From Anthoceros angustus (taxonomy: Eukaryota; Streptophyta; Anthocerotopsida; Anthocerotales; Anthocerotaceae): a stretch of DNA of 64,000 nt. Below the pieces are notes generated by a model. The model had not been told where the DNA came from and did no database searches. It saw only the letters and a list, made by a program, of their open reading frames with translations. Below are positions 24,124 through 35,626 of the stretch, piece after piece; the stretch's first letter is position 1; the number at the start of each line of letters is the position of its first letter. The DNA is taken from the NCBI GenBank assembly GCA_010909165.1, contig MU008162.1, positions 372,001-436,000 on the forward strand, in the 5' to 3' direction. The position numbers and the translations under genes were made by a program.

Positions 24124-25152
24124 TCAGTGTCGAAAGGCTCGCACCATCTGATCTATACGGCGCCTACAGAGAGGGCAGAGTCGTAGATTTGACGCACATG
24201 AATTGCAGCAGCACATGTGGCCACAGGGCACAAAGACAGAGTTATATTCCTGCTCAAAGCATACGATACACAGATCAGGTGTTGAGCCCTCCCTCTTGGA
24301 GGAAACTGCATCCACCTGGTTATTCTCATCTCCTGCTAGATCCTGCTCCCTGCGCTCCCGAGCTTCCACTGCTCGTCTATGTAAAGCAGCTCGCCTCCTC
24401 CTCTCCATCACCTGTTTGACAGCATTCAAGGCGATCAAGTAGACACCAAAAACGGTGAACCCGATCGACATGTACTTGTACCAGCGAGACCACTTGCCAA
24501 GGTTGGCAACAAGCTGATCTAAGCTCCTTCTGGACACATAAAACGGGCCCCCATTCCGGGGCCTCTGAATGCGCACAACACCTTGGTCGTCTTGAAGAGC
24601 TTCTCCAACAACGGTTAGGGCAGTTCCAGTGGGAAGAACTCTCTCCATCCTCTTCACCCCCAACATCTTCAACCCCTGCAAATAGTCCAACGTTCCACGC
24701 ACAAGCGATCTGCCCGACTCCTCAAACACCTCACTAGCAATTGCCAGCTCCAATCCAGTCGCCCCCCTTGCCCCAACCACGTACACCCGCCCGGTCCCAT
24801 CCTCAACATACCACGGCACCTCCTTGCTGATGGACAGTATCAGAGCCGAGTCCTGCACCCAGGAGCCTGTGTCATTGTGCTTGAAGAAATGCTGCTCTGC
24901 CGTCTCCTCCAAAATCACACCTCGCAGGCTTCCATGCTCGCAGCTGATCGGCGAGTCAGACCCTACCCTCCCTGCCACAGCCACTACCACCGGCAGAGCC
25001 TTGCAGGCCGATTGCAGCAGCAGGGCCAGATCCTTAAGCTGGTTCACCTGAACAGCAGACTTGAGAGTGCTGGCATCCCTACCACTGTTGTGACTCAGAC
25101 AGAAGAGTGCAGCGCCACTTAAGCACAGGGAAACCCCTCCCCACGAGAACAT
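24124..25152 (-). CDS. SP1/SPL2-type membrane RING E3 ubiquitin ligase, 342 aa
   Basis: Organelle outer-membrane ubiquitin ligase by family (SP1, SPL1, SPL2; animal MUL1). Layout: hydrophobic segment at residues 6-20, a GIDE/MULAN-like domain (about 75-215) with RNGGPFYVSRRSLDQLV near its end, a second membrane segment at about 228-246, an Arg-rich linker (250-270) and a C-terminal RING at 295-330. The RING reads CIVC ... VPCGHMCCCNSC ... CPLCRRRI, i.e. C3HC4. Intronless. In Arabidopsis SP1 ubiquitinates chloroplast import components; which organelle this protein serves cannot be told from sequence. It is divergently transcribed from the SUMO E1 gene. The last codons RAFRH follow the RING directly, as usual for the family. 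Confidence 0.88.
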   Translation of the reverse strand: MFSWGGVSLCLSGAALFCLSHNSGRDASTLKSAVQVNQLKDLALLLQSACKALPVVVAVAGRVGSDSPISCEHGSLRGVILEETAEQHFFKHNDTGSWVQDSALILSISKEVPWYVEDGTGRVYVVGARGATGLELAIASEVFEESGRSLVRGTLDYLQGLKMLGVKRMERVLPTGTALTVVGEALQDDQGVVRIQRPRNGGPFYVSRRSLDQLVANLGKWSRWYKYMSIGFTVFGVYLIALNAVKQVMERRRRAALHRRAVEARERREQDLAGDENNQVDAVSSKREGSTPDLCIVCFEQEYNSVFVPCGHMCCCNSCASNLRLCPLCRRRIDQMVRAFRH

Positions 25153-25879
25153 TGCATTATCCGATGCCGACTGCGCTGCTCGCCTCGTCCCAGCAGCCGT
25201 CGGTCGTTGGTTAGGGTTGGAGAATCCAATCCAACAGCCACATGGCCTGGCACCAGCGCCTACTCCAACTCCTCACCGTCCGGAATCAATCAACCTGCCC
25301 GCGATGTATGCCACACAAAGCTCACCTCCCTGATGCGCATAACCTCACCGCCTTCTCGCCAAGAATTTATCCCATTCCACAACCAGAAGCGATCACAGAC
25401 TCCGGAAACACGCCCGCGCAGCTGCGGTCTGCAAAATTGAGACGCGTGTCACGATCCTGAAGCCTGCCCGACTCCAATCATCACCGAAACGCAGCGGAAG
25501 CACAGAGACAGCGTCGCGCTACGCTCCGAGCAGCAGACGAGATCGAGAGAAGACAGGCCCTCTGTTCCGAATATTATTAAACCCGAAACAAGCCAGCCCT
25601 TCTGTTCCGTATATTATTAAGCCCGAAACTCGAAGTGAGTGAAACAACAAAGCCGGGGCCGTGGAACGGAGACAGAACGGGAACAGACCCCTGGACTCCC
25701 GCCCGCGTTCCTTTCCGAAGTGCAGCTGCTTGTGGCGTTCTGCTGGCATGCTGCTACAAGTTTGAAGCAGTTTGCGAGTACTTCTGGCCCGGTATTGGCT
25801 GTGGCGTGGGTTGTGAACGTCTCTCATATTCTCGCTTGGTTAGTCGGCTGGGAAGCAGGGGTGCAGTTTTGTGGGAGCC
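25153..25879. promoter_or_regulatory. Shared divergent promoter with a 39-bp tandem repeat
   Basis: 727 bases separate the start codons of the RING ligase (-) and SAE2 (+), so both promoters and leaders lie here. A tandem pair of 39-bp units at about 25557-25634 contains CTTCTGTTCCGTATATTATT or a one-base variant. These TATA-like stretches sit about 300 bases before the SAE2 start. Confidence 0.5.
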
Positions 25880-28800
25880 ATGGAGCTCCCCGAGGACATC
25901 CAGCAGGTGTGCTTGTTTTGCAAAGCAAAGCAGCAGTGGTGGGATTTTTATCTTCTTTCGTGGTTACCAGAAACGGGGACTGGAAGCAAGCCTTTTTGCT
26001 GCGAGTGGTTCGAGATTCATTGTTTCAATTGTCGTGTGCAGAAGGCCAAGGTGTTAATGGTCGGGGCTGGTGGAATTGGCTGTGAACTTCTCAAGACTTT
26101 GGTTCTCACGGGAATCAGAGACATACATTTGGTAGGGACTTTTGTGTTGCTGCTGTGCCGTGGGGATGCGCGAATTAGGTTAAATTGTGAGCGTTTGTTG
26201 TGAAGTGTTGTGGAAGTGTAGTTCTGTTGCAGAGTGGAGTCCACGTTAGACTCTGAATCTGTTTTGCCTGTTTCTTGCAGATTGACATGGACACGATAGA
26301 AGTCAGCAATCTGAATAGGCAGTTCCTGTTCCGGAAGAAGCATGTGGGACAGTCTAAAGCTAAGGTGCGTCTTGTGGATTCCCCCTTTTTTTTTTGTAAG
26401 TAGGACACCTGTTGCCAGGTAGTCCAGCTGGCAGATGGTAGCATTGTAGTGCTAATGGTTTTGTGCTGTGGCATGATGGATTAGTTTTGCATTTTTGACA
26501 AATGCTCATGAGCTGATTATTACAGGTTGCTCGTGAGGCGGTGTTGAAGTTCAGACCCGGTGTCAACATTGTTGCTCACCATGCAAATGTGAAGGATCCG
26601 GAGTTTGATGTGGAGTTTTTCCGGCAATTCAACGTTGTGCTCAATGGCTTGGACAATTTGGATGCCCGCCGTCACGTGAATAGACTATGCTTGGCTGCAG
26701 GCGTGCCCCTGGTTGAGAGTGGAACAACTGGCTACCTGGGACAGGTGGATTTCCAATTGTTCACCGCACTATTTGATCTGTTTGCTGGTACTGAGGAGGT
26801 TTGCACAGTGTCCTGGTCGGGGAGCACCTGGAATTTCGGATGTGCACTGTCAGGGTCTTTTTGATTCAGCCATTAATCGTTTGCTGTACCCAAGCAACTT
26901 GTGTTGCTGAGTTGTGAGGTAGGTTGATGGGGTGTCCTGCCAGGCGTGGATTTGGTATCAGAAGCTCAATTTGTGCTTCCGATGTGCAAAGAATTGAGAC
27001 GCCAGCCATGGTTAATGCAGGTGACTGTTCACATCAAGGGACGGACAGAGTGCTATGAATGTCAGCCCAAGCCTGCACCTAAAACTTATCCTATATGCAC
27101 AATCACGAGCACACCGTCACAGGTTTGTAGGTTTGGTTACCAGGTATTTAGTGGTAGCCAACTTCTCAGACTGAGTTGCTGACTCGTGTAAGTTTTCTGC
27201 AGCCAGTGCACTGCATAGTCTGGGCTAAAGAGCTCCCATTTGTGAAGCTCTTTGGTGACAAGAGTCAAGCTAATGACCTTATCCTCCATTCACAAGGTAG
27301 TGATGCTGCCAAGGATCAAGCACAGGTAGAGCCTCTGGAGTTGCAGGAAGGTGAGGACGCTCGAAGTTTTGCGAGAAGAGTTTTTAACTCTTTGTTCGGT
27401 CACAACATTGAGGTTGCTCTTAAGAATGAGGATGCTTGGAAACATAGACGGGCCCCAGAGCCTCTTTTCATTGACAACATTTGGCCTGCGTCAAAGGACA
27501 CTGAAGAAGGTGACAGTAGGAGCATTCCTTCAATGGAAACAGTATCTGCTGCTGCTGGATTAGGATATAAAAATCCTCAAGAAGTATGGACTGTGGCACA
27601 AAATGCCAGGGTGTTTCTTGAGTCAGTGCGACTCTTTTTGGAGTATAGGACGAAGGTTTGCCATCTTCCTTTGCCAGCCACCAGCTTGTCTTGTTCCCAA
27701 GACCTGGTGGGTGTATGTTTGTATCAGCACCTGGGGTTGTCAGGAGGCATCTGATGTTTCGTCGATGTGTTGACAGGATATTGGAACTCTGCATTTTGAC
27801 AAGGATGATCAGCTTGCTGTCGAATTCGTGACTGCTGCTGCAAATCTGAGGGCCCACTGCTTTGGAATCCCACTGCAGAGTCTGTTTGATGCCAAGGGCA
27901 TTGCTGGGAATATTATTCATGCTATTGCTACTACAAATGCCATCATTGCTGGCCTGATTGTTCTTGAAGCCATAAAGCTCCTCACAAATGACATTGAGAA
28001 CTGCAGGTGCTGCAAATCTTTCTCTGTCCACCGGTTGTCTGTGTGATATCTTATCGTCGTTGAAAGTTGAGTGCTAGATGTTCCGGCATTTCTTCTTTAG
28101 TAAGCGCCTTGCCACTTGCAGAATGACGTACTGCCTGGAACATGCCAACGCGAGGAAGCTGCTGCTGTACCCAGTGGAGCCTGCGGAAGCAAATGTGGCG
28201 TGCTACGTCTGTTCAGAGGTGATACACTCTCTTTGCATGAGATGACTTAACAGAAGTGTTTGAGAGTTAGCTTGTTGCTGACTTTCGTTCTCTCTAGGCA
28301 GTGTTATTTCTGGAGGTGAATACTTCAAAAGCCACCCTGCGTGAGGTGATTCAGAAAATCCTCAAGCGCAAGCTCGGAGTAAACTCTCCGGTAGTAATGC
28401 AAGACAGCAGTCTCTTGTATGAGACTGGTGACGACTTAGAAGCTGACATGGTTGTACATTATTCTCAAAATCTGGACAAGGTGCACTTTGGAGGCAATTT
28501 TATCTTTCCTGAGCTCTGTTTCACTGACTTGGAGTTATCTGTTGCTCTAAATTACTACAGTGTGGTTTCATGCTTCCCATTTTGTTGTCTTCAAATTGAC
28601 TATCTCACTCTGGATGTTAGGTTCTCTCTACGTTCCCAAACCCTATCGTCAACGGGACTGTGATCTCCGTCGAAGACCTGCAACAAGAGTTCAGATGTAG
28701 CATAGAAGTGAAGCACAGGTTCTAACCTCAACTCCCCGTAACCTTGCCGGTAGCCAGATGGGTTCTTTCACACTGTCTTCCGCCTAGTTGCCTCATTCCT

Positions 28801-29080
28801 AACCTTCCACTACACGTGCAGGGAAACCTTTGACGAAGAAAAGGAACCAGATGGGATGGTGTTATCCGGGGACATACCGACCAACCCTCCTGCTGCAGTT
28901 CCCGTACACACAGTGTCCACGCTTCTCGCTGTGCAGGATGACCATGACTTGGTTATGTCAGAAGCCCCAGTAACCACGAAGAGAAAACACATGGAAATCA
29001 TGGATGGAGTAGCAGGAAGCATGGATGAAGAAGCATATCCTCCCGTAAGCCAGAAAAGGACAAGGTTAAGTATCGACTGA
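25880..29080 (+). CDS. SAE2: SUMO-activating enzyme E1 catalytic subunit SAE2/UBA2, 613 aa
   Basis: Adenylates SUMO and forms the E1 thioester together with SAE1. Eleven exons with consistent phases: 25880-25906, 26042-26131, 26281-26364, 26526-26744, 27021-27122, 27203-27655, 27777-28006, 28122-28218, 28298-28480, 28621-28718 and 28822-29080. ATP site [15 protein letters not shown], then [15 protein letters not shown]; zinc-site cysteines in ECYECQPKP and CYVC; the catalytic cysteine in [10 protein letters not shown] (residue about 170), where the Arg of the common CTIRxTP is Thr. The UBL domain starts at [14 protein letters not shown]. The C-terminus ends in basic patches (TTKRKH, QKRTRL), a nuclear signal. 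The start MELPEDIQQ gives a nine-codon first exon. Confidence 0.95.
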
Positions 29081-29191
29081 TTCCGACGCCCACTGCTGCT
29101 GGAGTCTGACAACAGCTAACTAACCTGCCAACCCACATAGGTGTAACAGCTTGGATCGATACCCCGCCGGAGACTTTATAAATCCTGTTCT

Positions 29192-30415
29192 TTAAACGGG
29201 AAGAAATACAGCTTCCCGCAGGCCAAACGTCTTCTTGTTCCAGCCCAGTCCAACCAGAAAATTGACGTAAACTCGTCCGTCCTTAACGGCGGCGGCGCTG
29301 GCGTAACGGTACAGCGGGCCCCTGTACCGTTTCGTCAGCAAAGCCGTCTCCCAGCCGTCGTTGCTCTCCAGCAAGTGCACCCCGGCTATGCCAGCCACAG
29401 CAAGCTTCTGATCCGAAGCCAAAGCGAGCCCGTCGGACCAAAAAGCCCGCTTGCCCGCCCGCACAGGCTTCACCGAGCTTCCGTCGGGAGCTACCTTGAA
29501 AATGACCCCGGCCCAGGTGTGCGCCACCAGCAGAAATCCGTCGGGATGGTAACGGATTCCGTTCAATCCGACCAGGTTGAACGGCAGCTGGTTCCCTTGG
29601 GATGTGAAGACTGGGCTGGAGATCTCCGGCAGCACCTTGCCTGTCAAATCCACTCTGTAAATCACGTTGGCCTCGCCGTCTGTCACATAGGCCGTGCCTC
29701 CCGTATCCAAAGTCACATCGTCCGCAAGGCCGCTCCGATCTGAGAAAGCAACGCACAATCTGATTATGGAATTGGTTGGATCCGATGCAAAAATTCAAAA
29801 CCTATCGGATCCGGTGTAGACATGGTAAGAGTGGAATTGTTTGGAACTGGTCGAGGGTTTGGAGCTTTTTTGGATCACAGGAGGAGGGACTGACCGGGGC
29901 CGTAGAGCGTGGTGAGGAAGATGCGGCTCCAGGAGCGGGTGTCGTAGGCGGCCAGGGCGCCGTACGACTTGGTGACGAGATCGGCGTAGACTACGAGCAG
30001 GCGGTGGCGTTGTTCGTCTAAGTGGAGTCCCAGGCTGGCGTACTTGCTCACCTCCTGGTCCTGCAGAATGAGCTCATCCTGCGTGGCGTTGAAAGGGAGC
30101 TGCATTCAAGGTGCGGGAACATTATGGTACAATCTCTTTGGCTGGAGAAGAGGACGGCAAGGCAACGGGATTAGCCTGTACAGATAGACGGAGATGGCTT
30201 GTTACCTGCGTGATGCCTCCTTTCATGTCACTGAGCAGGAATCGCTGTCCCTGGGAATCCCACACTATGCTTTCTCTGCTCCATCCTCCGGCCCCGTTGT
30301 GGTAGTCCAGAATTTGTCCTTCTGGCCCGCTGCTCAGAAACAGAATGCCTAAGGCGGATACCACAACTGCCACAAGGGCCACCACGACCGCGATGCTGAT
30401 CCTCGACAAGGCCAT
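29192..30415 (-). CDS. SMP-30/NHL-type six-bladed propeller protein, membrane-anchored, 320 aa
   Basis: Belongs to the plant calcium-dependent phosphotriesterase/SMP-30-like group; the substrate is unknown. Three exons: 30415-30206, 30099-29895 and 29739-29192, phases consistent. A hydrophobic segment at residues 8-28 is a signal anchor. The rest is propeller: GGWSRESIVWD, ASLGLHLDEQRHRLLV, GALAAYD, then SGLADDVTLDTGGTAYVTD, VGLNGIRYHPDGFLLVAH, FWSDGLAL, KLAVAG and ASAAAVKDGRVYVN. These match the plant family along its whole length. It ends 111 bases from the 3' end of SAE2, tail to tail, and is co-oriented with the aldo/keto reductase upstream. Confidence 0.85.
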
Positions 30416-31019
30416 GTTCGTCAGACAAGTGTGACACCGCCTATCGTGTATACTACAAGTTTGCTACGTACGAGCTCGCCAACCTCTGTCCACAAACTTC
30501 ATGCAATTAATTATACGTTGTGCAATTAGCTTGATTGTGGCAAAGATCTGGACATGGATGGCGGCTCGAGATGCTGAACAGGATAGCGCCGTGTCTCGAA
30601 GCGGCATGGTGCTCGGCACAGTGGTTTCCAGGAGTCCCACCGGATCCCTTCTGTTCCGGCTGTCGATGCTTGCCACTGTGGTGTGACCCCATTGCCGGCC
30701 GGCCGGGCCAGTATCAGCATTTTTCGGTGATGTCCAACTATTTATGACGTAGCCATGACAGGTATCTGGGAAGACTCATGTCGCTGGAGATTTGCCTCTT
30801 GGGGAGTACACCGATTCCATTCTCCATCTGAGGCGGCCACTGGAACGCCTCGAACCTCGAGGAGCTAAAGTAACAAGAGCGAGAGCCGTTGAGAACAGGC
30901 CGAGGAGTTCCGTTGCACTCTATCCACAGTTTTTGGCGCAGGTTCTCTCATTGAATGTTTGCGTAAACGAAATTTAGCACAGTTTTATCATGGACTCAAA
31001 GACTGTATTTGTTTATGTT
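30416..31019. other. Intergenic between two minus-strand genes
   Basis: Promoter of the propeller protein and 3' region of the aldo/keto reductase. No TATA could be chosen with confidence and no repeat or ORF of note was recognised. Confidence 0.4.
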
Positions 31020-32934
31020 TCAACCATGCTGCCAGTACCAATTGTTCTTCCCAGGGTACCCCAACTGATCCAGGGCTTCCACCTCGTCTTCGGTAAGCCT
31101 CCACCCTAGTGCTCCTGCATTCTCCTCAGCCTGATGCATTCCAAGAATTTAACAGTTTAACAACAGAGACGAACGGAACAGTCTGTGAAATGGAAACATG
31201 ATACCAAAGGGGAGGAAGGTGGGGCATCGACCTGCTTCGCATTCTTCGCACCTGGTATGGGAATGGTACCTTTACATCTGGAAAAGGAGTTGCAGTGCAT
31301 GAGTATCTTTGAAAACGTTTAAGAAAGGACCTACGGCACTCGGTACTTACATGCACCAGTTGAGGGCAACTTGGCTTATGGTCTTGCCATGATGGCTCCC
31401 TATTGTCCTCATCTTCTCCAACAAGGGCTCTACGTCCTTAATTGGGATCTTGCCAAAATACCTGTTGTCCGGAGGCGGGTTTGCCACAGAATACTTGCCT
31501 GCAAGGAAGTAAAAGACAAAAAGATTGAGGCAGAGTTTCAGGACATCACCATCAGTGAGCGAGTGTGAAGCACATTACGTACCGGTGAGGCGCCCCATCC
31601 CCAGGGGTGAGTAGGCCAATGTTGCGATTCCAAGCTGGGTACATGTATCTATCAAACCATCCAAGTCTGGTAGCATTCTTAGCAAAGAGAATTCGACCTG
31701 CATGAGGTTATGAGCGAGCACTATGAGCAAGGGTCGGCCACAATTAGTAAAAGTTGAGAAGAGCTGGAGGTGGGGATGGGTAAGGCTCGAACCTGGTTTG
31801 AAACAAGTGGAACATTCCGTTTCCTTAAAACTTTATAAGCACGTTGGATCTCATTCTGATTGAAGTTCGAAACTCCAACTGCACACCATCCACCCACAAA
31901 GCAGTCAATCATCCTGACTTGACGAAACAAGCACAATAATGTCCAGCTCATCAATCTTACTGATCTGCCCCACCTGACTTTGTGAGACCTGCATGATACA
32001 CATCGGCAAGGCCATGACAGAGATGTTCGACGGGCCTTATTGACAATGCTGGGCCATGAATCTGCCATAACGTGAGTCAATGACAGATGCCATGCGTCAC
32101 CCTTTCACAAACCTCTCAAAACATACGCTGCACCTTCACAAATGAGACGCAGACACCAGTTGCGAGTACCTGGAAAAGATCCACCTTCTCCAATCCTAGT
32201 CTGTTCAGGCTTTCCTTCAAGGACTGACGCATTGTCTTGCGAGGACTGAGATGCCACGGTAGAGGGCAATACTTGGTGGCAATAACCAAACTGCTCCTCT
32301 CTTCTGTAGACAAAGATTTGATGAATTTGCCCACCAACCTCTCAGATTCGCCTGCACCAAATCCGCTCACACATGAGACACTGCCAAAGCTACTCTGCAA
32401 AAACCCACAGCTCTGCTGCAACTCCATATCAAGACCTCCAAAATACATCAGCATCCTGCACTCATCATGGTCAAAAATCATTTAGGTACCCTTTCCATAA
32501 CGCTCAGCGGTGTCGATCACATGAACACCCAACGCCAAAGACCTCCGGAAAGCCGCTTCCACCGCAGCCTCATTCAACTCTTTGTCGTAGCCTCCATACC
32601 CCCACATTTTCCTGCCACAAAAATATCCTGGCTCAATTCTGTACGAACCAGAGGCTATGAAGTACACAGCTCCTGTCCTGTGCGCAGCATCTGCTAACGC
32701 CCAGGCAGGCTTCTGGACTCTCAGACAACACGCCATCGAGCGATGCCACAGAACATACTTGTCTCCCCAGGCCCAGGTGCCGACGCCCATTAAATGCCCT
32801 TTCAAGACATTGAAGGCTGTCTGCTCCGCCCGCAACTTCTCCCCTTCCTCAGAAGAGGTAGATGCGGAGGAGGAGGAAGAGGAAGAAGAAGACGTCGCCT
32901 CCTGCTGCGGGGTAGCCATGGCGCAGCAAACCAA
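31020..32934 (-). CDS. Aldo/keto reductase (At1g06690-like), 357 aa
   Basis: NADPH-dependent carbonyl reductase family, (beta/alpha)8 barrel. Nine exons join in phase: 32934-32759, 32611-32490, 32351-32170, 32061-31974, 31878-31793, 31697-31583, 31498-31351, 31277-31232 and 31130-31020. Motifs: MGVGTWAWGD near the start of the barrel; the catalytic Asp and Tyr in VIDTAERYGKG; the Lys in VIATKY; the His in FQIHGPA; then VGVSNFNQNEIQ, PLVSNQV, ATLAYSPLGMGRLTGKY and TIPIPGAKNAKQ. These fit the plant group of plastid oxidoreductases. The N-terminus is a Ser-rich leader (about 40 residues), plausible as a plastid transit peptide. A second in-frame ATG five codons on (MATPQQ) is an equally likely start. 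Confidence 0.9.
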
Positions 32935-34049
32935 AACCGCCCGCCAGAGCCCACCAGCTGAAAATGTGCCACCTTTCCTCTACAGCTGCCTCACCGCCGA
33001 ATCCATAGATCCAACATCCAAGCAGAAGAGCAGGATGGACGCCTTGCCTGCTCTAGGACGCCTGTGCGCTTGCGGATCACACTCTGCATCTGTCGTGCAT
33101 TACAGCGGTGAAGGTGGAGCAGAGCAAATCATTCCTGATGTTCCCTGCAGGAACATATGATTGCGCCTGTACCACGGTTGCCGCTCCCAAAGCCCACAGG
33201 TGGGTCTGTGTCCGATGTGGGGCCACGTCGGAAGTGGACTCCTCCAGCTGGCTGCTGCTGGCCGACGCGCCTGCCACGCCAAGTCCCAACACTGTTGAAC
33301 CAACCCGTTGGTGACCCGCTACCGTCCAGTCTGCCGTCCAACAATTTGCACACAGTACGTGACACGATCGCCACTTCCGAGCTTGGAACAGAGATCCCAA
33401 AAATTTCAAGCCGTTTGGAGACTTTGGCAACTCAGGGCACTGGACACTGGTGGTCGCAACCCGCCAAGGAAGCCCACATCTGTGAACGCTGAACTGGTTT
33501 GACCTCTGAGCTGACGCCTGTCAGGAGTTCAAGCTTTTGGGCTTTGTGATGGTACGGTGGAATGTGCCCGTCTCGGCTTAGAATTGACGGCACTTGGTGC
33601 TGCACATGTCAAACAAAAATGAGGTCTTGTCAAGTACCAGTTCCGAAGGCTGATGCGCATTTTCATAGAAATCCTCAGAAAATTTGCGACGACAGCCTTG
33701 GGGATCGTGTCAGGTGCGACAGTTGTAGCAGGACTTGCCTAGAGTGCAACTGCGAAATCCACACAGGAGGGAATTCCACCCTAGGAGGCTTTGCCTATCT
33801 CCGACCTACTCCATCTCAGGCTGAATTGTCTGGAAGGTGGAAGATGCCCCTGTGCTCCATTACCTTGGCTGCATTTCCCCCATCTCTACGACATGACAAA
33901 CAGTTCCATCGCGCCACAGCCAAACACACATGCGCACATAATCAGCACCATATGGAAGATGCAAACATGAAATGACCACTGACTATACTCCTGGACAAGG
34001 CTACAAAAAACAAGAGGAGGAGTGGCAAGCTTGAGAGACACCAATCGAA
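32935..34049. other. Intergenic, upstream of the aldo/keto reductase
   Basis: Only short overlapping ORFs are present, none with recognisable motifs or splice-consistent neighbours. The region includes the reductase promoter. No repeat was identified. Confidence 0.4.
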
Positions 34050-34700
34050 GTCTCGACGGGAGACAGATCTGACTGGGATGAAGTATGTGAGTCTGTTGCG
34101 AAAAACAAACTTCGTCCTTATCTGAGCAAATCGAAGATGGACATACAAAGCTAGAAAGTGACAGCATCCTTGGAAAGGGTTTACTGCAAAGACATACATG
34201 ATTACAAGTCACTCATGCGAGAGCCATGATCCAGTGAGCCATTCTTGAGGAGCATCAGCGCAAAAAGCCTCCGAGATCAGGGTTCGATGCATGTCACGTG
34301 TCGTCATGGGCATCTAAGCAAGGGCGAATTGCAAACCCATTACCAGCCATGTGAAAAGCGATAAAACCTCAACAAGCCTGTGTCTCCCTGCTATGTGTCG
34401 TCTTGATCATCTGACCACGCACACCAAGCATTCTTTACTTCCACAAATCACCCCAACTTGTGCACACCACAAACGCACTGCTCTTCACAGACATCACAGC
34501 CAGCAAGGCAAGGAGAAGACCCAAGTCCAGCACAACGCATGGCGTTGAAGAAAAATGCTATACAGACACTGCCAAGCATTGAAGCATTGACATTACAAAG
34601 TCACAAAGATGTGGTCCAGAATGAGAACATGCTCATCTCTCATGCTCATCATCTGGCCAACATCACCCTACACAACAAAATTGGACTGGGAGGTGCACTA
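34050..34700. repeat. Arm 1 of an inverted segmental duplication
   Basis: This 650-bp block reappears as its reverse complement at about 44470-45100, with substitutions and small indels along the whole length. It lies downstream of the NFD6-like gene and may include its 3' UTR. Confidence 0.85.
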
Positions 34701-35080
34701 ATACGCTGCTTCCTCAGATATACAGCTAATCTGGCTCTGATGATAAACGGGTAGGCTTCCTCACCCTTTCGGGGCTTTCTAGATATCCTCAGAAAGCCAC
34801 GACCCTGCACTCGCATCATAGTTAACCCAATCAATTATCATCACAGAGCCAAGTGCCTGCACTTGAACCAAATTTCATATGTCAATTGCCAGAAAACTAC
34901 CAATCCATCAACCACCAGCCTACCAACCAAGCACGCAGGCCGCATTCAGCACCGACATCAACTGGACGAATGTCACTCACACAATCACAAACCACCAGAC
35001 CACACCACGCCACACCAATCCACAGGAATAATTCAGCACAAACTAGGGCAACAAAATCTCACCCCAAAGCTTCCGAACCA

Positions 35081-35428
35081 CTACCGATCTGGAGAAGAAT
35101 GGCAGAGCGTACCCTGAAGAAGAGGAGCCGAGAAGGAGCTGGTACTCAGCCTTGACACCAGCCGGGCAGTGGCCATGGCGGTGTGCAGCGGCAGCAGGGA
35201 CTGCGCACATGCGATCCGCGGCACAGATGACCTCCTGGACCGGAAACAGGAAGCTCCAACACCAGCATTCGCGGAGGAGAACTCAGAAGCGGCCGCAGCC
35301 CGACCAGTCGAGATGCCTGGGGCCTGGGACTCTACTCTAATCAACGAGTGCGCAGCTCTGCTAGATTGGCACGATCTCGCCACAGACACAAACGACCTCC
35401 GAGCCGCCCTGCCCACCACGCCCGCCAT
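35081..35428 (-). CDS. NFD6-like small mitochondrial protein
   Basis: Resembles plant NUCLEAR FUSION DEFECTIVE 6 and relatives, small mitochondrial proteins needed for polar nuclear fusion in Arabidopsis. An Arg/Ser/Ala-rich presequence covers about residues 1-65. The conserved part is VPRIACAQSLLPLHTAMATA at 69-88, followed by RLVSRLSTS; it corresponds to the family's CVESLLPYHTATASALL..LS segment. The frame ends after HSSPDR, but a donor at CAGG|GTACGC suggests that the real transcript splices to a short downstream exon, as is common in this family. It starts 199 bases downstream of the PPR gene on the same strand. Confidence 0.6.
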   Translation of the reverse strand: MAGVVGRAARRSFVSVARSCQSSRAAHSLIRVESQAPGISTGRAAAASEFSSANAGVGASCFRSRRSSVPRIACAQSLLPLHTAMATARLVSRLSTSSFSAPLLQGTLCHSSPDR

Positions 35429-35626
35429 GGATTGTGCGAATTGCAGCTCCTGCGAAGCGAATCAGATGAATTTCCGTCTGTTTTGCCTCTTCCCGTTCCG
35501 CTCTCTGGCTCTGTGGATTCTGGACTCCGCTCTTCTCCAAACCCTAAACCCCAGCCCTACTGCTGGGACGCAAGCAAGCTAAAGTGCGTTTTGCGGAAGC
35601 TGGCCTTAAAGCACTAGCCTCGAAAA

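Noticed and set aside
31780-31800. GGTTCGAGCC on the minus strand, resembling a tRNA B box
   Set aside because: It coincides with a splice donor region of the aldo/keto reductase and no cloverleaf can be drawn around it.
33077-33492. Several overlapping ORFs upstream of the aldo/keto reductase, one with CxC..CVRC cysteines
   Set aside because: All frames are similarly open in a GC-rich stretch and the cysteine spacing matches no zinc domain.
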